A DNA stretch of 64,000 nucleotides from Pyxidicoccus parkwaysis (GCF_017301735.1 NZ_CP071090.1:930001-994000); one strand, 5' to 3'; positions 42,338 through 51,727 are shown, counted from the stretch's first letter. The notes: generated by a model not told the origin, from the letters alone. Program-made: numbers and translations.

Positions 42338-43747
42338 ATGTCAGCGGCACCGCAGAACAGTCCCCGCATCGACCAGCTCAGCTCCATCCGGGCGGATGGC
42401 TCGCGGCTGGCCATCCACCCCTCGGACGTGCAGGGCCGGTTCATCACCCGGCGGCGGCTGCTGTTCGCGGTGCTGATGGCCATCTACGTGGCGCTGCCGC
42501 TGGTGCAGGTGGGCGGCCACCCGGCCGTGCACCTGGACGTGGCGGCGCGCCGCTTCTATCTCTTCGGCGGCACGTACAACGCGCAGGACTTCTGGCGCGT
42601 GCTGTTCCTCGTCACGTCCATGGGCTTCGGCCTGCTGTTCGTCACCGCGTGGCTGGGCCGCGTCTGGTGCGGCTGGGCGTGCCCGCAGACGGTGTTCCTG
42701 GAGGGCGTGTACCGGCCGATTGAGCGCTTCTTCGACGGGCCTCGCGAGCGGCGGCTGAAGCTGTCGGGCTCGCCGTGGACGCCGGGCCGGGTGGTGCGCG
42801 CGGGGTTGAAGCACGGCGCGTACCTGGGCGTGTCGTTGCTGATTTCACACGCGGCGCTGAGCCTCTTCGTGTCCGCGGGAGGCCTCGTGTCCATGGTGGC
42901 CGCGGGCCCGACGGTGTCGCCGGTGGCCTTCGCGTGGGCCATGGCCGTCACCGGCGCGCTGTACTTCAACTTCGCGTGGTTCCGCGAGCAGCTCTGCGTG
43001 GTGGTGTGTCCGTACGGCCGGCTCCAGTCGGCGATGCAGGACCGGGACTCGCTCATCATCGGCTACGACGTGAAGCGCGGGGAGCCTCGCGGGCGGATGT
43101 TGAAGGTGAAGCTCGGCGAGGTGGCGCCTCCGCGCGGTGACTGCGTGGACTGCCGTCGGTGTGTCATGGCGTGCCCCACGGGCATCGACATCCGCAATGG
43201 CTTGCAGATGGACTGTCTGGCCTGCGCGCAGTGCGTGGATGCGTGCGATGACGTCATGGACAAGGTGGGCAGGCCGCGCGGGCTCATCCGGTATGATTCA
43301 CTCAACGGGCTGGATGGACAGAAGCGCCGTGTGCTGCGGCCCCGGCTGGTGCTGTACGGCGCGCTGATGGTGGCGGCCTTCACCGGACTGGCGCTGAGCC
43401 TCGTGCAGCGCGTCCCGTTCGAGGCCAACCTGCTGCGCTTCCAGGGCATGCCGTACCTCATCGAAGAGGGCACGGTGCGCAATCAGTTCGAATTGCACCT
43501 GGTGAACAAGAACCCGAGCGAGACGACATTGACCATTCGCGTGGACAGTCCCGTGCCCGCGCAGGTGGTGGTGCCGCAGGCGGAGGTGAAGCTGGCCTCG
43601 CTGGAGAGCTTCCGCGTGCCGCTGTTCCTCACCGTCCAGCGCGAGCGCGTCACCGCGCCGTTTGTCTTCACCGTGGAGGTGAAGGACTCGGCGTCAGGTG
43701 AGGTGAAGCGGATGGAGGCGCGGTTCCTGGGGCCGACGGGTGGGTGA
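42338..43747 (+). CDS. ccoG: CcoG/RdxA Fe-S membrane protein of cbb3 biogenesis
   Basis: A 469-residue protein with about five helices and two ferredoxin-type Cys clusters: CVDCRRCVMACPTG and CLACAQCVDACD. Before them comes the family block RVWCGWACPQTVFLEGVYRP. In other bacteria CcoG reduces Cu(II) for cbb3 assembly. Residues about 379-469 form the C-terminal FixG Ig-like domain; the DNA for this part is repeated twice downstream. Start ATG 42338 after a GGAG-like site. The expected next gene, ccoH, is absent; accessory genes follow instead. Confidence 0.92.
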   Translation: MSAAPQNSPRIDQLSSIRADGSRLAIHPSDVQGRFITRRRLLFAVLMAIYVALPLVQVGGHPAVHLDVAARRFYLFGGTYNAQDFWRVLFLVTSMGFGLLFVTAWLGRVWCGWACPQTVFLEGVYRPIERFFDGPRERRLKLSGSPWTPGRVVRAGLKHGAYLGVSLLISHAALSLFVSAGGLVSMVAAGPTVSPVAFAWAMAVTGALYFNFAWFREQLCVVVCPYGRLQSAMQDRDSLIIGYDVKRGEPRGRMLKVKLGEVAPPRGDCVDCRRCVMACPTGIDIRNGLQMDCLACAQCVDACDDVMDKVGRPRGLIRYDSLNGLDGQKRRVLRPRLVLYGALMVAAFTGLALSLVQRVPFEANLLRFQGMPYLIEEGTVRNQFELHLVNKNPSETTLTIRVDSPVPAQVVVPQAEVKLASLESFRVPLFLTVQRERVTAPFVFTVEVKDSASGEVKRMEARFLGPTGG

Positions 43748-43800
43748 GGGCTCGCCTTTGAGTTCGAAGATGAAGGCCGCAGCACGGGCGTGACAGCAGG
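43453..43800 (+). repeat. ccoG 3' end repeat, copy 1 (in the intact gene)
   Basis: The last 295 bases of ccoG plus about 50 bases past its stop form the reference copy of a direct repeat. It covers the Ig-like C-terminal domain. From 43504 to 43747 it differs from copy 2 (51.3 kb) at about six positions by my count, and more from copy 3 (54.5 kb). The 5' 50 bases are less similar to copy 2 than the core, so the homology is a mosaic. Confidence 0.85.
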
Positions 43801-43896
43801 AGCCTCGCTGATGGCGGCTCTCGCCGGGCCTGACTCGGCAAGAAGGCCCTGTAACGTGGAGCCATGCTCCGCACGGGCTGGCACTCTCCCGTCGCA

Positions 43897-46800
43897 TCAA
43901 GAGTCGTCGAAGTTCTCCTTCCCAAATCGCTCTAGGCGTTTCATAAGTCGATCTCTCTGGCGCTTCACTGCGAGCCGCAGTGCCTCTTCGGAGAGAGACT
44001 CAAGCCCCATTGCCTTTGCCACCTCTTTGGTGGAGCCTTCTCCCAAGAGTAGCAACCGCAGGGTGGCAAGGTCCTTGTCGCTCAAGCCTCCCTTTGACGC
44101 CAACAAGTCCAGGGCGCTCTTCGCCTCCACCGACAACTCCAGTTCCTCCTTTGGGCTCCTCGTCTGGAGCTCCGCGACACCGGCAAACGCCAGCTCGCGC
44201 CGGGCTCGTGCGGACTCGGACCTCATTCGATCGGTGGCCTTGTTCCTTGCCGACTGCAAGAGATAGGTCTCAAGGCGACCCCGGTTGGGGTCGTAGCGTT
44301 CAGGCTGTTGGAGATAGGAGAAGATGGCGTCGATGGTAGAGTCAAAGGCAGTGTCGTCGCTGCATCGAAGCTCGGCTATCAATCGTCTGACAATGCGGGC
44401 GCTGTACTTCTGGAAGATATCGACGCTGGCCATGGGATCTGTCGGAGGCAGCTCGGCTTGCTGGAATGCGTTCGGGTTCAGGAGTTCCTCTCGTTCCTGC
44501 GCCGCTTGCTTCGCCCGTGCGTGCCCGATAGCGCGGTAGTGGTCAACGAGGACTTGCAGCAGTTCCCCGGCGCTCTCGCGGACATTCTGTCGGAGGCGCA
44601 CCTTGCCGAGTTCCCATGATGCCAGGGCGACTCCCCGGTCATCGCGCCAAGCCCGGGCGAATTCGAGTGCTTCTTCACACAATGCCGCCGCCCGGCTCAG
44701 TTCGGACCGCTCGGCCGCGATGAGCGCGAGTCCAAGTCTAGCGTCTACTTCGAGGCGGATGTCACCCGCATCAATGGCCAACGCAAGAGATTCTTTCAAC
44801 AGAGGCTCGGCTATGTCTGTACTTCCGGCCTTGAAGGAGAGGCTTGAGGACACATAGTGGAACTCCGCCCTGTGTGCACTAGAAGGCGCCGCTTGATTCT
44901 GAACCCGACGCAGCGTCGTGCGAGCCGCTACGTTATCGTCCAGTTCCATCTGGAATCGGGCCAATTTGACGAGGATGCCTGTCCGTACCGCATCATCTGA
45001 CGCGACGGGCATCAGCGCTCGCGCGCGTCCACATGTCTCAACTGCCTGCCCGATATGCCCAAGCTCCGCCTGGGCAATGGCTACTTCCAGCAAGAGTGAT
45101 GGGTCCTCGGAATAATTGAACTTGGCCGCACCTCGAAACCACCGCACCCGCTCCGCAGGCGGGCTCCGCAGGCGTACCAGCGTCGAAGCAGCGGTGCGCA
45201 ATGAAGCCTCCTGCGTCTCGCATGCAGTGATCTCCCAGTCTGCAAGTGGTTCGCGAGCGAGGAGCGACTCGATGGCGTGGGCGATGTTCTCGGACTCCGT
45301 ATCGAAGGTGGCAATGGCCTCCGCGCGTGCGCGTCCCCCCTGCATGTACTGCCCATGGAGACCCTCGAGCAGGGTCAAAAAGTAGGAGCCATGGTGGATG
45401 GTTGCCGTGTGGGACTCACTCAACCAGCGTGGAGCGACTTGCCGTATCGGGCGCCATAGGGCGTATCGCCCATGTGCTACGGACTTCAACAGCCCAGCTC
45501 GGATCATCTCGCGCAATAGCGAAGTTGCCTCCACAGAACCCGACATCGAAGGAGCGCCAATGCTCGCCAGAACCGCGGCAGCGGCGTGAATGTCGAAGGA
45601 GGATGGGAACACGGTGAGTAGGGAAACCGCTTGCAGGAGTTGGACGTATCGGGCGGGGCCGAGGTCCGATGGGAGCTGGGAGATTGCGACTCCGACTTCG
45701 TGAAGGAGCATCGGCAGATGGCCCAGCATTTCCACAAGCTTCGCAGCATGCGCGCCGATCTGCGGCGCCATGCTCAGCAGCAAGCTTCTGGCGCTGCCCG
45801 TCTCGACTTCTTCGAGTTTCACTCCTGGAGCGTTGATTCCTTCAATTGGTGCGCGAGACGTGGTGACAAGGAGAGTGCCCGGACGATATGGCCGCAAGGC
45901 GTTGAGTTCGCGTGAAATCTGTCGATCGCTCCATTGCAATGTATCGATGTCCTCCAACACCAGCGCGACTCGTCGCTCGGACGTCAAGGCATGGTAGCGC
46001 TGAAGGATGTCTTCCCCCGGGGGCTCACGTTCCGGAGCGAGAGCATTTACCACCTCTCTGGCGATGGTAAGTGCGGATGGGCGGCCTCCGAGTCGGCGAA
46101 GGTCGAGCACATATCGCCCATGCGGAAAGGCAGGTTCCGTACGCGAGAGGAGCTGTCGGACGAGTTGCGTCTTTCCTGTGCCTGTATTTCCTGAAATGGC
46201 GACGAGGGAGGTCTGTAATGAGACTTCCCTCACCAATAGGTCGAGCTCTCTCGGATGGACTACGGGGCCATCGACGGGAGGCGGCACCGGTTGCAGATCG
46301 GGTGTCGTGGCGGGCTCGATGAAGTACTCGTCGCCCAACAGCGTGCGCAGTCGCAATGCGCCTGACACTATTGGAATCCGCATGGGGCCCGTTGGGGCGA
46401 GGTCGAATCTTTTCCAGTTGGTCACACTCTTGCGCCGAGCCTCAAGCACTTCGACAATCCGACGGGTGACGTGTTGCTCCTTCCCGGTCCTCGCTTCAAT
46501 CAAAACCTGTCTTTGTATCGTCGAGTCAGGCCAGCTAGATGTCTGTTTTAAAGGTGCGTTTCCCTGGGTTGTATGCACCAGGATGAGCGTAAGTCTCCCA
46601 ACCTCTGCGGTTGATCGTTTGCGCAGACTTCGGCGAAGTTCCTGCATGTAGGGGCCGGCGAGATGCTCGGTATCTGAGAGCAATATGATAAAGGCGTCAC
46701 ACTGAGCGATGATGCTTGCAGTGGATTTACTGACGAAGCCTCCAGGAGGTATCGGCTTGTCGACCAGGAAGGTCTGGTGCTGAGTCTGGCGCAACGAATC

Positions 46801-47649
46801 CTCGATACGGTTGCACCACATCCGGTTTTGTTCATCGGTCTCAATGCTGTCGATGAAGACGCGTCGTGGCTTGGGAGGTGGTTTGTGCTTCTCGACATCG
46901 GCCACCTCCACAACCAGCGGGTGGGTTCTCGGCACTTCGATGACCTCGTCATTCGGCTCCGCCCGCATCGTGAACTCGATGGCGCGAGGGAACATCCTCA
47001 CGGCGAGCTTGATGCGCTCCATCCCTTCGAGTGAGAGCCAGTTCATCCATTCCGGGAGGGGGCCGGATGGGAGCGAAGGGGCCAACAGGTTCCCCGCCAC
47101 ATGCGTCCGGGCGGCCACAGCGAGCATTCGTCCCTCCTCCATGTCCATCAGGTCGGAGGAGAGTCGCGTTGTTGCGCCAGCAGCCCACGGAGCTACGCCC
47201 GCCGGGTTCCGGATCAGCTCGGCTACCGCTTGGCGCAACAACTTCCGTGCTCGCCCGAAGACCTCCGGGTTCGGGCTGGACTGCACGTAGTTCAGCTCTT
47301 CTTCCAGGCGAAGGGCGGGGGGAAGCCAGGACTCGTGCGCTTGCCGGGTGATGTTCCAAGCCTGCTCGTAGCGTTCGGGATTCCGGGTGGCGAGCCGCTC
47401 GCGCAGGACGGCTCCGACACCTGGTGCGAAGACGAACCCGTCGGGACTACGGAAGGTGACGAGACTTCCCTGCCACAGGTCTGCTTCGACGGCAGGCGAG
47501 CTCTCTGGGAGCAGTCCCAGCCGCAGCTGCCGCAGGAGCGATGGATCGACGCGGACGGCGAACGACGCGAGACAGGCGAGATCCACGGAGAGAGGTGCCT
47601 GGCGCTCGACGTGCTCGACCAGCTGCCGGGCCGCGATGGTAGTGCCCAT
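43897..47649 (-). CDS. TIR-STAND NTPase-TPR protein with C-terminal ECF-sigma-like domain
   Basis: A 1250-residue regulator. I use ATG 47647-47649, with GGAGG ahead, rather than ATG 47676. Residues 1-230 are a helical domain of unknown family. Residues about 260-395 form a TIR-like domain (RRVFIDSIETDE, IIAQCDAFIILLSDTEHLAG, PYMQEL with a Glu at the NADase position). Residues about 465-680 are a STAND NTPase: P-loop GNTGTGKT at 487-494 and Walker B VALVLEDID. A winged-helix-like part and TPR repeats follow to about 1060. The last 165 residues resemble an ECF sigma factor: region 2 RYDPNRGRLETYLLQSARNKATDRMR and region 4 GEGSTKEVAKAMGLESLSEEALRLAVKRQRDRL. Last gene of a four-gene operon; GC content is visibly lower than its flanks. 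Confidence 0.82.
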   Translation of the reverse strand: MGTTIAARQLVEHVERQAPLSVDLACLASFAVRVDPSLLRQLRLGLLPESSPAVEADLWQGSLVTFRSPDGFVFAPGVGAVLRERLATRNPERYEQAWNITRQAHESWLPPALRLEEELNYVQSSPNPEVFGRARKLLRQAVAELIRNPAGVAPWAAGATTRLSSDLMDMEEGRMLAVAARTHVAGNLLAPSLPSGPLPEWMNWLSLEGMERIKLAVRMFPRAIEFTMRAEPNDEVIEVPRTHPLVVEVADVEKHKPPPKPRRVFIDSIETDEQNRMWCNRIEDSLRQTQHQTFLVDKPIPPGGFVSKSTASIIAQCDAFIILLSDTEHLAGPYMQELRRSLRKRSTAEVGRLTLILVHTTQGNAPLKQTSSWPDSTIQRQVLIEARTGKEQHVTRRIVEVLEARRKSVTNWKRFDLAPTGPMRIPIVSGALRLRTLLGDEYFIEPATTPDLQPVPPPVDGPVVHPRELDLLVREVSLQTSLVAISGNTGTGKTQLVRQLLSRTEPAFPHGRYVLDLRRLGGRPSALTIAREVVNALAPEREPPGEDILQRYHALTSERRVALVLEDIDTLQWSDRQISRELNALRPYRPGTLLVTTSRAPIEGINAPGVKLEEVETGSARSLLLSMAPQIGAHAAKLVEMLGHLPMLLHEVGVAISQLPSDLGPARYVQLLQAVSLLTVFPSSFDIHAAAAVLASIGAPSMSGSVEATSLLREMIRAGLLKSVAHGRYALWRPIRQVAPRWLSESHTATIHHGSYFLTLLEGLHGQYMQGGRARAEAIATFDTESENIAHAIESLLAREPLADWEITACETQEASLRTAASTLVRLRSPPAERVRWFRGAAKFNYSEDPSLLLEVAIAQAELGHIGQAVETCGRARALMPVASDDAVRTGILVKLARFQMELDDNVAARTTLRRVQNQAAPSSAHRAEFHYVSSSLSFKAGSTDIAEPLLKESLALAIDAGDIRLEVDARLGLALIAAERSELSRAAALCEEALEFARAWRDDRGVALASWELGKVRLRQNVRESAGELLQVLVDHYRAIGHARAKQAAQEREELLNPNAFQQAELPPTDPMASVDIFQKYSARIVRRLIAELRCSDDTAFDSTIDAIFSYLQQPERYDPNRGRLETYLLQSARNKATDRMRSESARARRELAFAGVAELQTRSPKEELELSVEAKSALDLLASKGGLSDKDLATLRLLLLGEGSTKEVAKAMGLESLSEEALRLAVKRQRDRLMKRLERFGKENFDDS

Positions 47650-47653
47650 GAGC

Positions 47654-48634
47654 TCAGCGCCTCCGCAGAATGCCATGCATGGCGCGGGCGACCGTGAGTG
47701 TCCGGTCCCACGTGAACAGCTCCATTACACGCAACAGTTCCGGGGGCCATCGTTCAGGCGGATAGGGGACAAGTGCGCCCACAATGCATCCCGCCCGGCG
47801 CAGCATTGTCGCGAAGCTCCACCACTCCTCTTGGGAGGCGGGCACCTCGCCACCGGGGGCTGCGCCAAGCCCCAGGTCCGTCACGCACAGGACTCGCGTT
47901 CCCGGGCGGGGGAATTGCTCGGGGCCGTAGGGGCGCCACTGATGCCTGGCTCCTTTTCCGCATCCACGGGAGGGGCACGCCGCGAAGTGGAGCAGCTCAA
48001 GCCCTGCTCCCACGAGGTGGGAGAGCCTCCGCTCCAGGTGGGTTGCGTCGTGATGGAAAGGAAGCATGGCTTCACCTCGGTCGACGAGCAGCTGCACCCC
48101 ACGTGCAAGGGTGGGGGAACCGCGTAACGGAAGGGGAGCACCCAATGCCTGCCCTCTGCCGACGCGCAGCACGATGGCCTCCAGATCGAGATGATCTTCG
48201 CCAAGTGTCGAAAGCATTGCCGAGAGCACCGCCCGCGAGCGCCCGGCTTCCAACAATGGCGCTGGCTCCGGGACGGCGGCCCCCGGTCGTGGAGTGGCCA
48301 GGGCTGGATGCTCCGTGTGAACCCACTCCGGCACAGGGGCCCTGGGCCTCTGGAGTCGGGTGACCGCCACGGGGGTGTCCTTTTGCTCGTCCTCCGCCGA
48401 ATCGGACTGAAATACGGGAGGCGGTGGAGGTGGCGGCAGGAACGGGCTTATGTGGACAGGCGCGGGTTCTGGAGGAGCAATCGGCTCGACGCCAGGGAGT
48501 GGGGGCATTTCGTCACCCGGCGCTTGATGCATGACGAGAGCGGTGATGGCCGCTCGCGTCGCTTCATCTGCGGGTTGCATGCGAGACAGGGCGTATGCCA
48601 GGTCTCCGAGACTCGACGGGTGGTCGCGCCTCAT
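47654..48634 (-). CDS. degenerate vWA-domain protein of MoxR-vWA conflict operon
   Basis: A 326-residue protein. The N-terminal 125 residues are Pro-rich and disordered (FLPPPPPPPV at about 65-74). Residues about 175-320 look like a von Willebrand A domain: ARGVQLLVDRGEAMLPF puts the MIDAS position as D-R-G-E-A-M rather than D-x-S-x-S, then GTRVLCVTDLGLG and CIVGALVPYPPERWP. Many vWA partners of MoxR ATPases have such degraded MIDAS sites. It overlaps MoxR upstream by ATGA. Its stop lies four bases before my chosen start of the TIR-STAND gene. Probable role: substrate or partner platform for MoxR. Confidence 0.75.
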   Translation of the reverse strand: MRRDHPSSLGDLAYALSRMQPADEATRAAITALVMHQAPGDEMPPLPGVEPIAPPEPAPVHISPFLPPPPPPPVFQSDSAEDEQKDTPVAVTRLQRPRAPVPEWVHTEHPALATPRPGAAVPEPAPLLEAGRSRAVLSAMLSTLGEDHLDLEAIVLRVGRGQALGAPLPLRGSPTLARGVQLLVDRGEAMLPFHHDATHLERRLSHLVGAGLELLHFAACPSRGCGKGARHQWRPYGPEQFPRPGTRVLCVTDLGLGAAPGGEVPASQEEWWSFATMLRRAGCIVGALVPYPPERWPPELLRVMELFTWDRTLTVARAMHGILRRR

Positions 48635-49578
48635 TTGCGAGGTTCCTTGCGCCCATGCTTCCAGATGGTGGATGACAGCAATTGCTTGAAGGCGTCTCCG
48701 TCAGGGGCAAGCTTCAGGCTCACACACGCCCGAAGAGCATCGACATACTCAGCGGCGCTGATGCCGGGTTGCTGGTCCTTTCCGGGAAGCAGCGCCTGAG
48801 CAACGGCGAGGAGCAGTCCCTCATTCAGCGAAGGAAGTTGGGCGCGGCCGATCTCCACCAGTCGCTCACGTGTCGGGTATTCGAGTGGAAGTTCGATGCA
48901 CCGCCGTAGGAATGCGAGGGGTAGTTCGCGCTCGTCGTTGGTGGTGATGATGATGAGCGGAGCCTTGTCAGGAGTCGTCTCCACAAGCTGGCGGGTCTCC
49001 TCGACCTGGAATTGAAGCGAACCCAGGGGCACCAGGAGGTTGTTGGGGGTGTCTGGGTCCGCCTTGTCGATTTCGTCCAAGAGGACCACCGCTCGTGAAT
49101 GTTCACTCCCGAGATTTGGATCAATGGCGATCGAGGAGCCTCGGGCACCGCGAAACCTCTGGGCTTTGGCGCTCGCCTCGTCGAAGGCCCACCACAAAGG
49201 TCCCGGCGTTACATAGCGATTCTGGTCCAGTTCGAACCTTCGTCGGGCCTGGGCATCGTGGAGGCGGTTCAGCAAGTCCACTTGCCAGAGCAGGTCTTTC
49301 GCCTGCGTACGCGACGTGATGACGGTCTCGTAGTACCGCCAGCCGAGTACTTGCGCCACGCTTCGGGCCAGAGAGCTTTTCCCCGTCCCCGAAGGGCCGC
49401 GCACCAGCAACGGGCGCTGGGTCGCCAACGCGACGTTGACTCGTAGGATGATCTCCTCCGAGTAGACATAGGTGACGGCCCGGCGCTGGTCTCCCGCGAG
49501 GAGTGAAGGCTCGCGGGGGTATTCGACAGGCTTGGGGTCGAAGTGCCTGTGATACTTGAGGGTGACGGCTTCGGGCAT
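48631..49578 (-). CDS. MoxR-family AAA+ ATPase
   Basis: A 315-residue AAA+ ATPase of the MoxR/RavA type. Walker A GPSGTGKSS at 61-69, Walker B AVVLLDEIDKADPDTPNNLL at about 163-182, sensor 1 ITTNDER (Asn214) and an arginine finger in LAFLRRC. It would use ATP to remodel or activate a partner, typically a vWA protein encoded alongside, as here. It sits 13 bases downstream of the TIR gene and overlaps the vWA gene. Confidence 0.85.
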   Translation of the reverse strand: MPEAVTLKYHRHFDPKPVEYPREPSLLAGDQRRAVTYVYSEEIILRVNVALATQRPLLVRGPSGTGKSSLARSVAQVLGWRYYETVITSRTQAKDLLWQVDLLNRLHDAQARRRFELDQNRYVTPGPLWWAFDEASAKAQRFRGARGSSIAIDPNLGSEHSRAVVLLDEIDKADPDTPNNLLVPLGSLQFQVEETRQLVETTPDKAPLIIITTNDERELPLAFLRRCIELPLEYPTRERLVEIGRAQLPSLNEGLLLAVAQALLPGKDQQPGISAAEYVDALRACVSLKLAPDGDAFKQLLSSTIWKHGRKEPRK

Positions 49579-49591
49579 ATCCTGACGCTCC

Positions 49592-50806
49592 TCAGAGGTG
49601 CTTCAAATACGTGAGCTTCTTGTCGTAGAGCAGCCAGAAAGGTTGCTCTATCCCGGGCTCAAGCAAGGGGTGCAGCATGGTAATGCCAGCCTGTCTTGCC
49701 AATTCCTCGGAGAGTTGCTCGCCGCCCGTCAGTAGGAAGAAGGTGACGCCGGGAAACTCCGCGCGCAGCTTGGCCAACGCCGGAAGCATCAAGACTGACA
49801 GCCGCACGGCCACGAAGACGGGCTCCCGGCATTCGGTGATATTTCGCACGGTCTCATCGACCTTCTCGGGTGGCACGTTCAGCTTGTAGGCCAGCGCGGT
49901 CCGCACCATGCGAATCAACTCGTCGAGGCCTCCGTCACCCACCACGCCATCCACCATCGCGACACGCCAGGAGTCGCCTAGGGGCATGTCGAATGATCTT
50001 ACGACATAGAGCCAGGCCGTGCGGGAATCGTCTCCGTTGAGCGCAAGCAGGCCCGACTTCTCCTCACACTTGCCGATCTCGGCGGCGGAGCGGCAGTCCA
50101 CCCAGGAGGTCGCGATGAGGGTCATCACCTCTTCGATGGCGGCAATTCCCTGCAAGCGCGAGCGGAAAACCCGGACTCCCAGGGTGGCCTTTTCCAACCC
50201 GGCGGCCATGAGGCCCAGCGCGACTCTCATGGGAAGCTCCATCCCCGGTGTCCAGGGCTCCAGCGGCGATCCCATCCTGAGGACTGCGGATTCCAGTTCG
50301 CCAGGTTGCACCTTGGCGAGCACACCTCCCAGGCGCCGGGTGTGCCAATCCGCGACGGACTGGGAGGGGACGTGCGCGACGAGATGGTCGAGGATGCGCT
50401 GGATGGCTTCGCCCTGAGGAACGTCTGCGCGGATGGACTGCACGTCCGCAACACGTGCGGGCGCAAGCGGACTGCCATCTACCTGTTCCATTGTGACGGG
50501 CGGGAGATAGACCGGGATGAGCTTGAAACGGCCCTGCTCACTGGCATGCCGGTAGGACAGCAGGCTGACTTCGTAGGCGACGTAGCTCGACTTCAGGGCC
50601 GCCTCCGACAGCAACAGCACCGCAGCATCACACCCGCCAATCCAGGCATTGAGTGTAGAGCGCCAGTCCTGACTCAGCCGCAATTCGTCCTTGTCCAATA
50701 GGACAAGGTAACCAGCTTCGCGCAGACGCCGTGCGAGCTCGTCCCGCAGTTGCTCGCCCGCCGGTTCCTTCGCTGAGTAGCTGATGAAAATCCTCGGGGA
50801 GGACAT
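49592..50806 (-). CDS. TIR-domain protein
   Basis: A 404-residue protein with an N-terminal TIR domain: PRIFISYSAKEPAGEQLRDELARRLREAGYLV, then LDKDELRLSQDWRSTLNAWIGGCDAAVLLLSEAALKSSYVAYEV. Glu79 in SSYVAYEV sits where NAD-cleaving TIR domains have their catalytic Glu. Residues 150-404 form a second globular domain with alternating strands and helices and no motif I recognise; it may be a sensor or adaptor. ATG 50806 is preferred because FISYS then begins at residue 7; ATG 50824 adds six residues. First gene of the TIR/MoxR/vWA/TIR-STAND operon and a likely effector. Confidence 0.82.
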   Translation of the reverse strand: MSSPRIFISYSAKEPAGEQLRDELARRLREAGYLVLLDKDELRLSQDWRSTLNAWIGGCDAAVLLLSEAALKSSYVAYEVSLLSYRHASEQGRFKLIPVYLPPVTMEQVDGSPLAPARVADVQSIRADVPQGEAIQRILDHLVAHVPSQSVADWHTRRLGGVLAKVQPGELESAVLRMGSPLEPWTPGMELPMRVALGLMAAGLEKATLGVRVFRSRLQGIAAIEEVMTLIATSWVDCRSAAEIGKCEEKSGLLALNGDDSRTAWLYVVRSFDMPLGDSWRVAMVDGVVGDGGLDELIRMVRTALAYKLNVPPEKVDETVRNITECREPVFVAVRLSVLMLPALAKLRAEFPGVTFFLLTGGEQLSEELARQAGITMLHPLLEPGIEQPFWLLYDKKLTYLKHL

Positions 50807-50824
50807 AGTGGCGTGGTTGCACAT

Positions 50825-51275
50825 TACTTTGGGCGAAGCGGGACGCCCACCTTCGTCATCGCGGTTCTCCCCGGGTCCTAGCTCACCCCGACGTCATCGG
50901 TGACGATGCGCCTTCTCGCGCCGTTCGTGAGGGCACGGCGGGGCGCCCGCCGCAGCCACGTGCCCATTCACAGCGGGCCATGCACCATGTGCTTCTCGTT
51001 GACGAGAGCTACCCAAAGCGCGGTGCTGGCAATGCCTGTCGAGGACGCGAAACGGCTGAGTTTTCGCCACGGTCGGAGCAGAGGTGCCGAGCAGGTCAGG
51101 AGAGTGTTCCACTGCTGGGGCCCATGTGCTCGCTCCTCTGCGGTTCCTGACCGGGAGAGAAAGACATGGCACATTCTGGTTGGCGTTTCCCGGTACAGAC
51201 TTGGTCTTGAGCAAATCCGCTCGTCGCGTTCGCGGCGGTGACGCCGCCGGCGTGGCGCGTGGTTTCCGAGACACG
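50825..51275. other. non-coding stretch upstream of the TIR operon
   Basis: About 450 bases between the start of the TIR operon and the second ccoG-tail copy. Open frames on both strands lack ribosome sites, recognisable motifs and codon bias, and none is convincing. It must hold the operon promoter; I see no clear inverted repeat or sigma-54 box. Confidence 0.5.
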
Positions 51276-51617
51276 GTAACCTCATCGAGGAGGGGACGGT
51301 GCGCAACCAGTTCGAGCTGCACCTGGTGAACAAGAACCCGAGCGAGATGACATTGACCATTCGCGTGGACAGTCCCGTGCCCGCGCAGGTGGTGGTGCCG
51401 CAGGCGGAGGTGAAGCTGGCCTCGCTGGAGAGCTTCCGCGTGCCGCTGTTCATCACCGTCCAGCGCGAGCGCGTCACCGCGCCGTTTGTCTTCACCGTGG
51501 AGGTGAAGGACTCGGCGTCAGGTGAGGTGAAGAAGATGGAAGCGCGGTTCCTGGGGCCGACGGGTAGGTGAGGGCTCCTGGAGGGCTGGGTTGACTCCTT
51601 GAAGGCGAAGCTGAATG
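51276..51617 (+). pseudogene. ccoG 3' fragment, repeat copy 2
   Basis: A second copy of the ccoG tail. The frame from about 51299 to 51571 is open and encodes the same Ig-like domain; only about four of some 90 residues differ from intact CcoG. It lacks everything upstream (membrane helices, Fe-S clusters), so it is a displaced gene end. Homology continues about 45 bases past the stop (ttgaaggcgaag). It is the boundary between the TIR/MoxR cargo and the next cassette. Confidence 0.88.
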
Positions 51618-51727
51618 GGACGACCGGCAGATTTCTGGGATGCGGGCCGGGCCATTCCCTCTTTCTCGCCACGGGTCCGGGACCATCCCCGGGCCGCCTC
51701 ACGCTTGAAAGAACCCGGGAGCCCAGC

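Noticed and set aside
50900..51241. Small frames between the TIR operon and tail copy 2
   Set aside because: No ribosome site, codon bias or motif; treated as non-coding.
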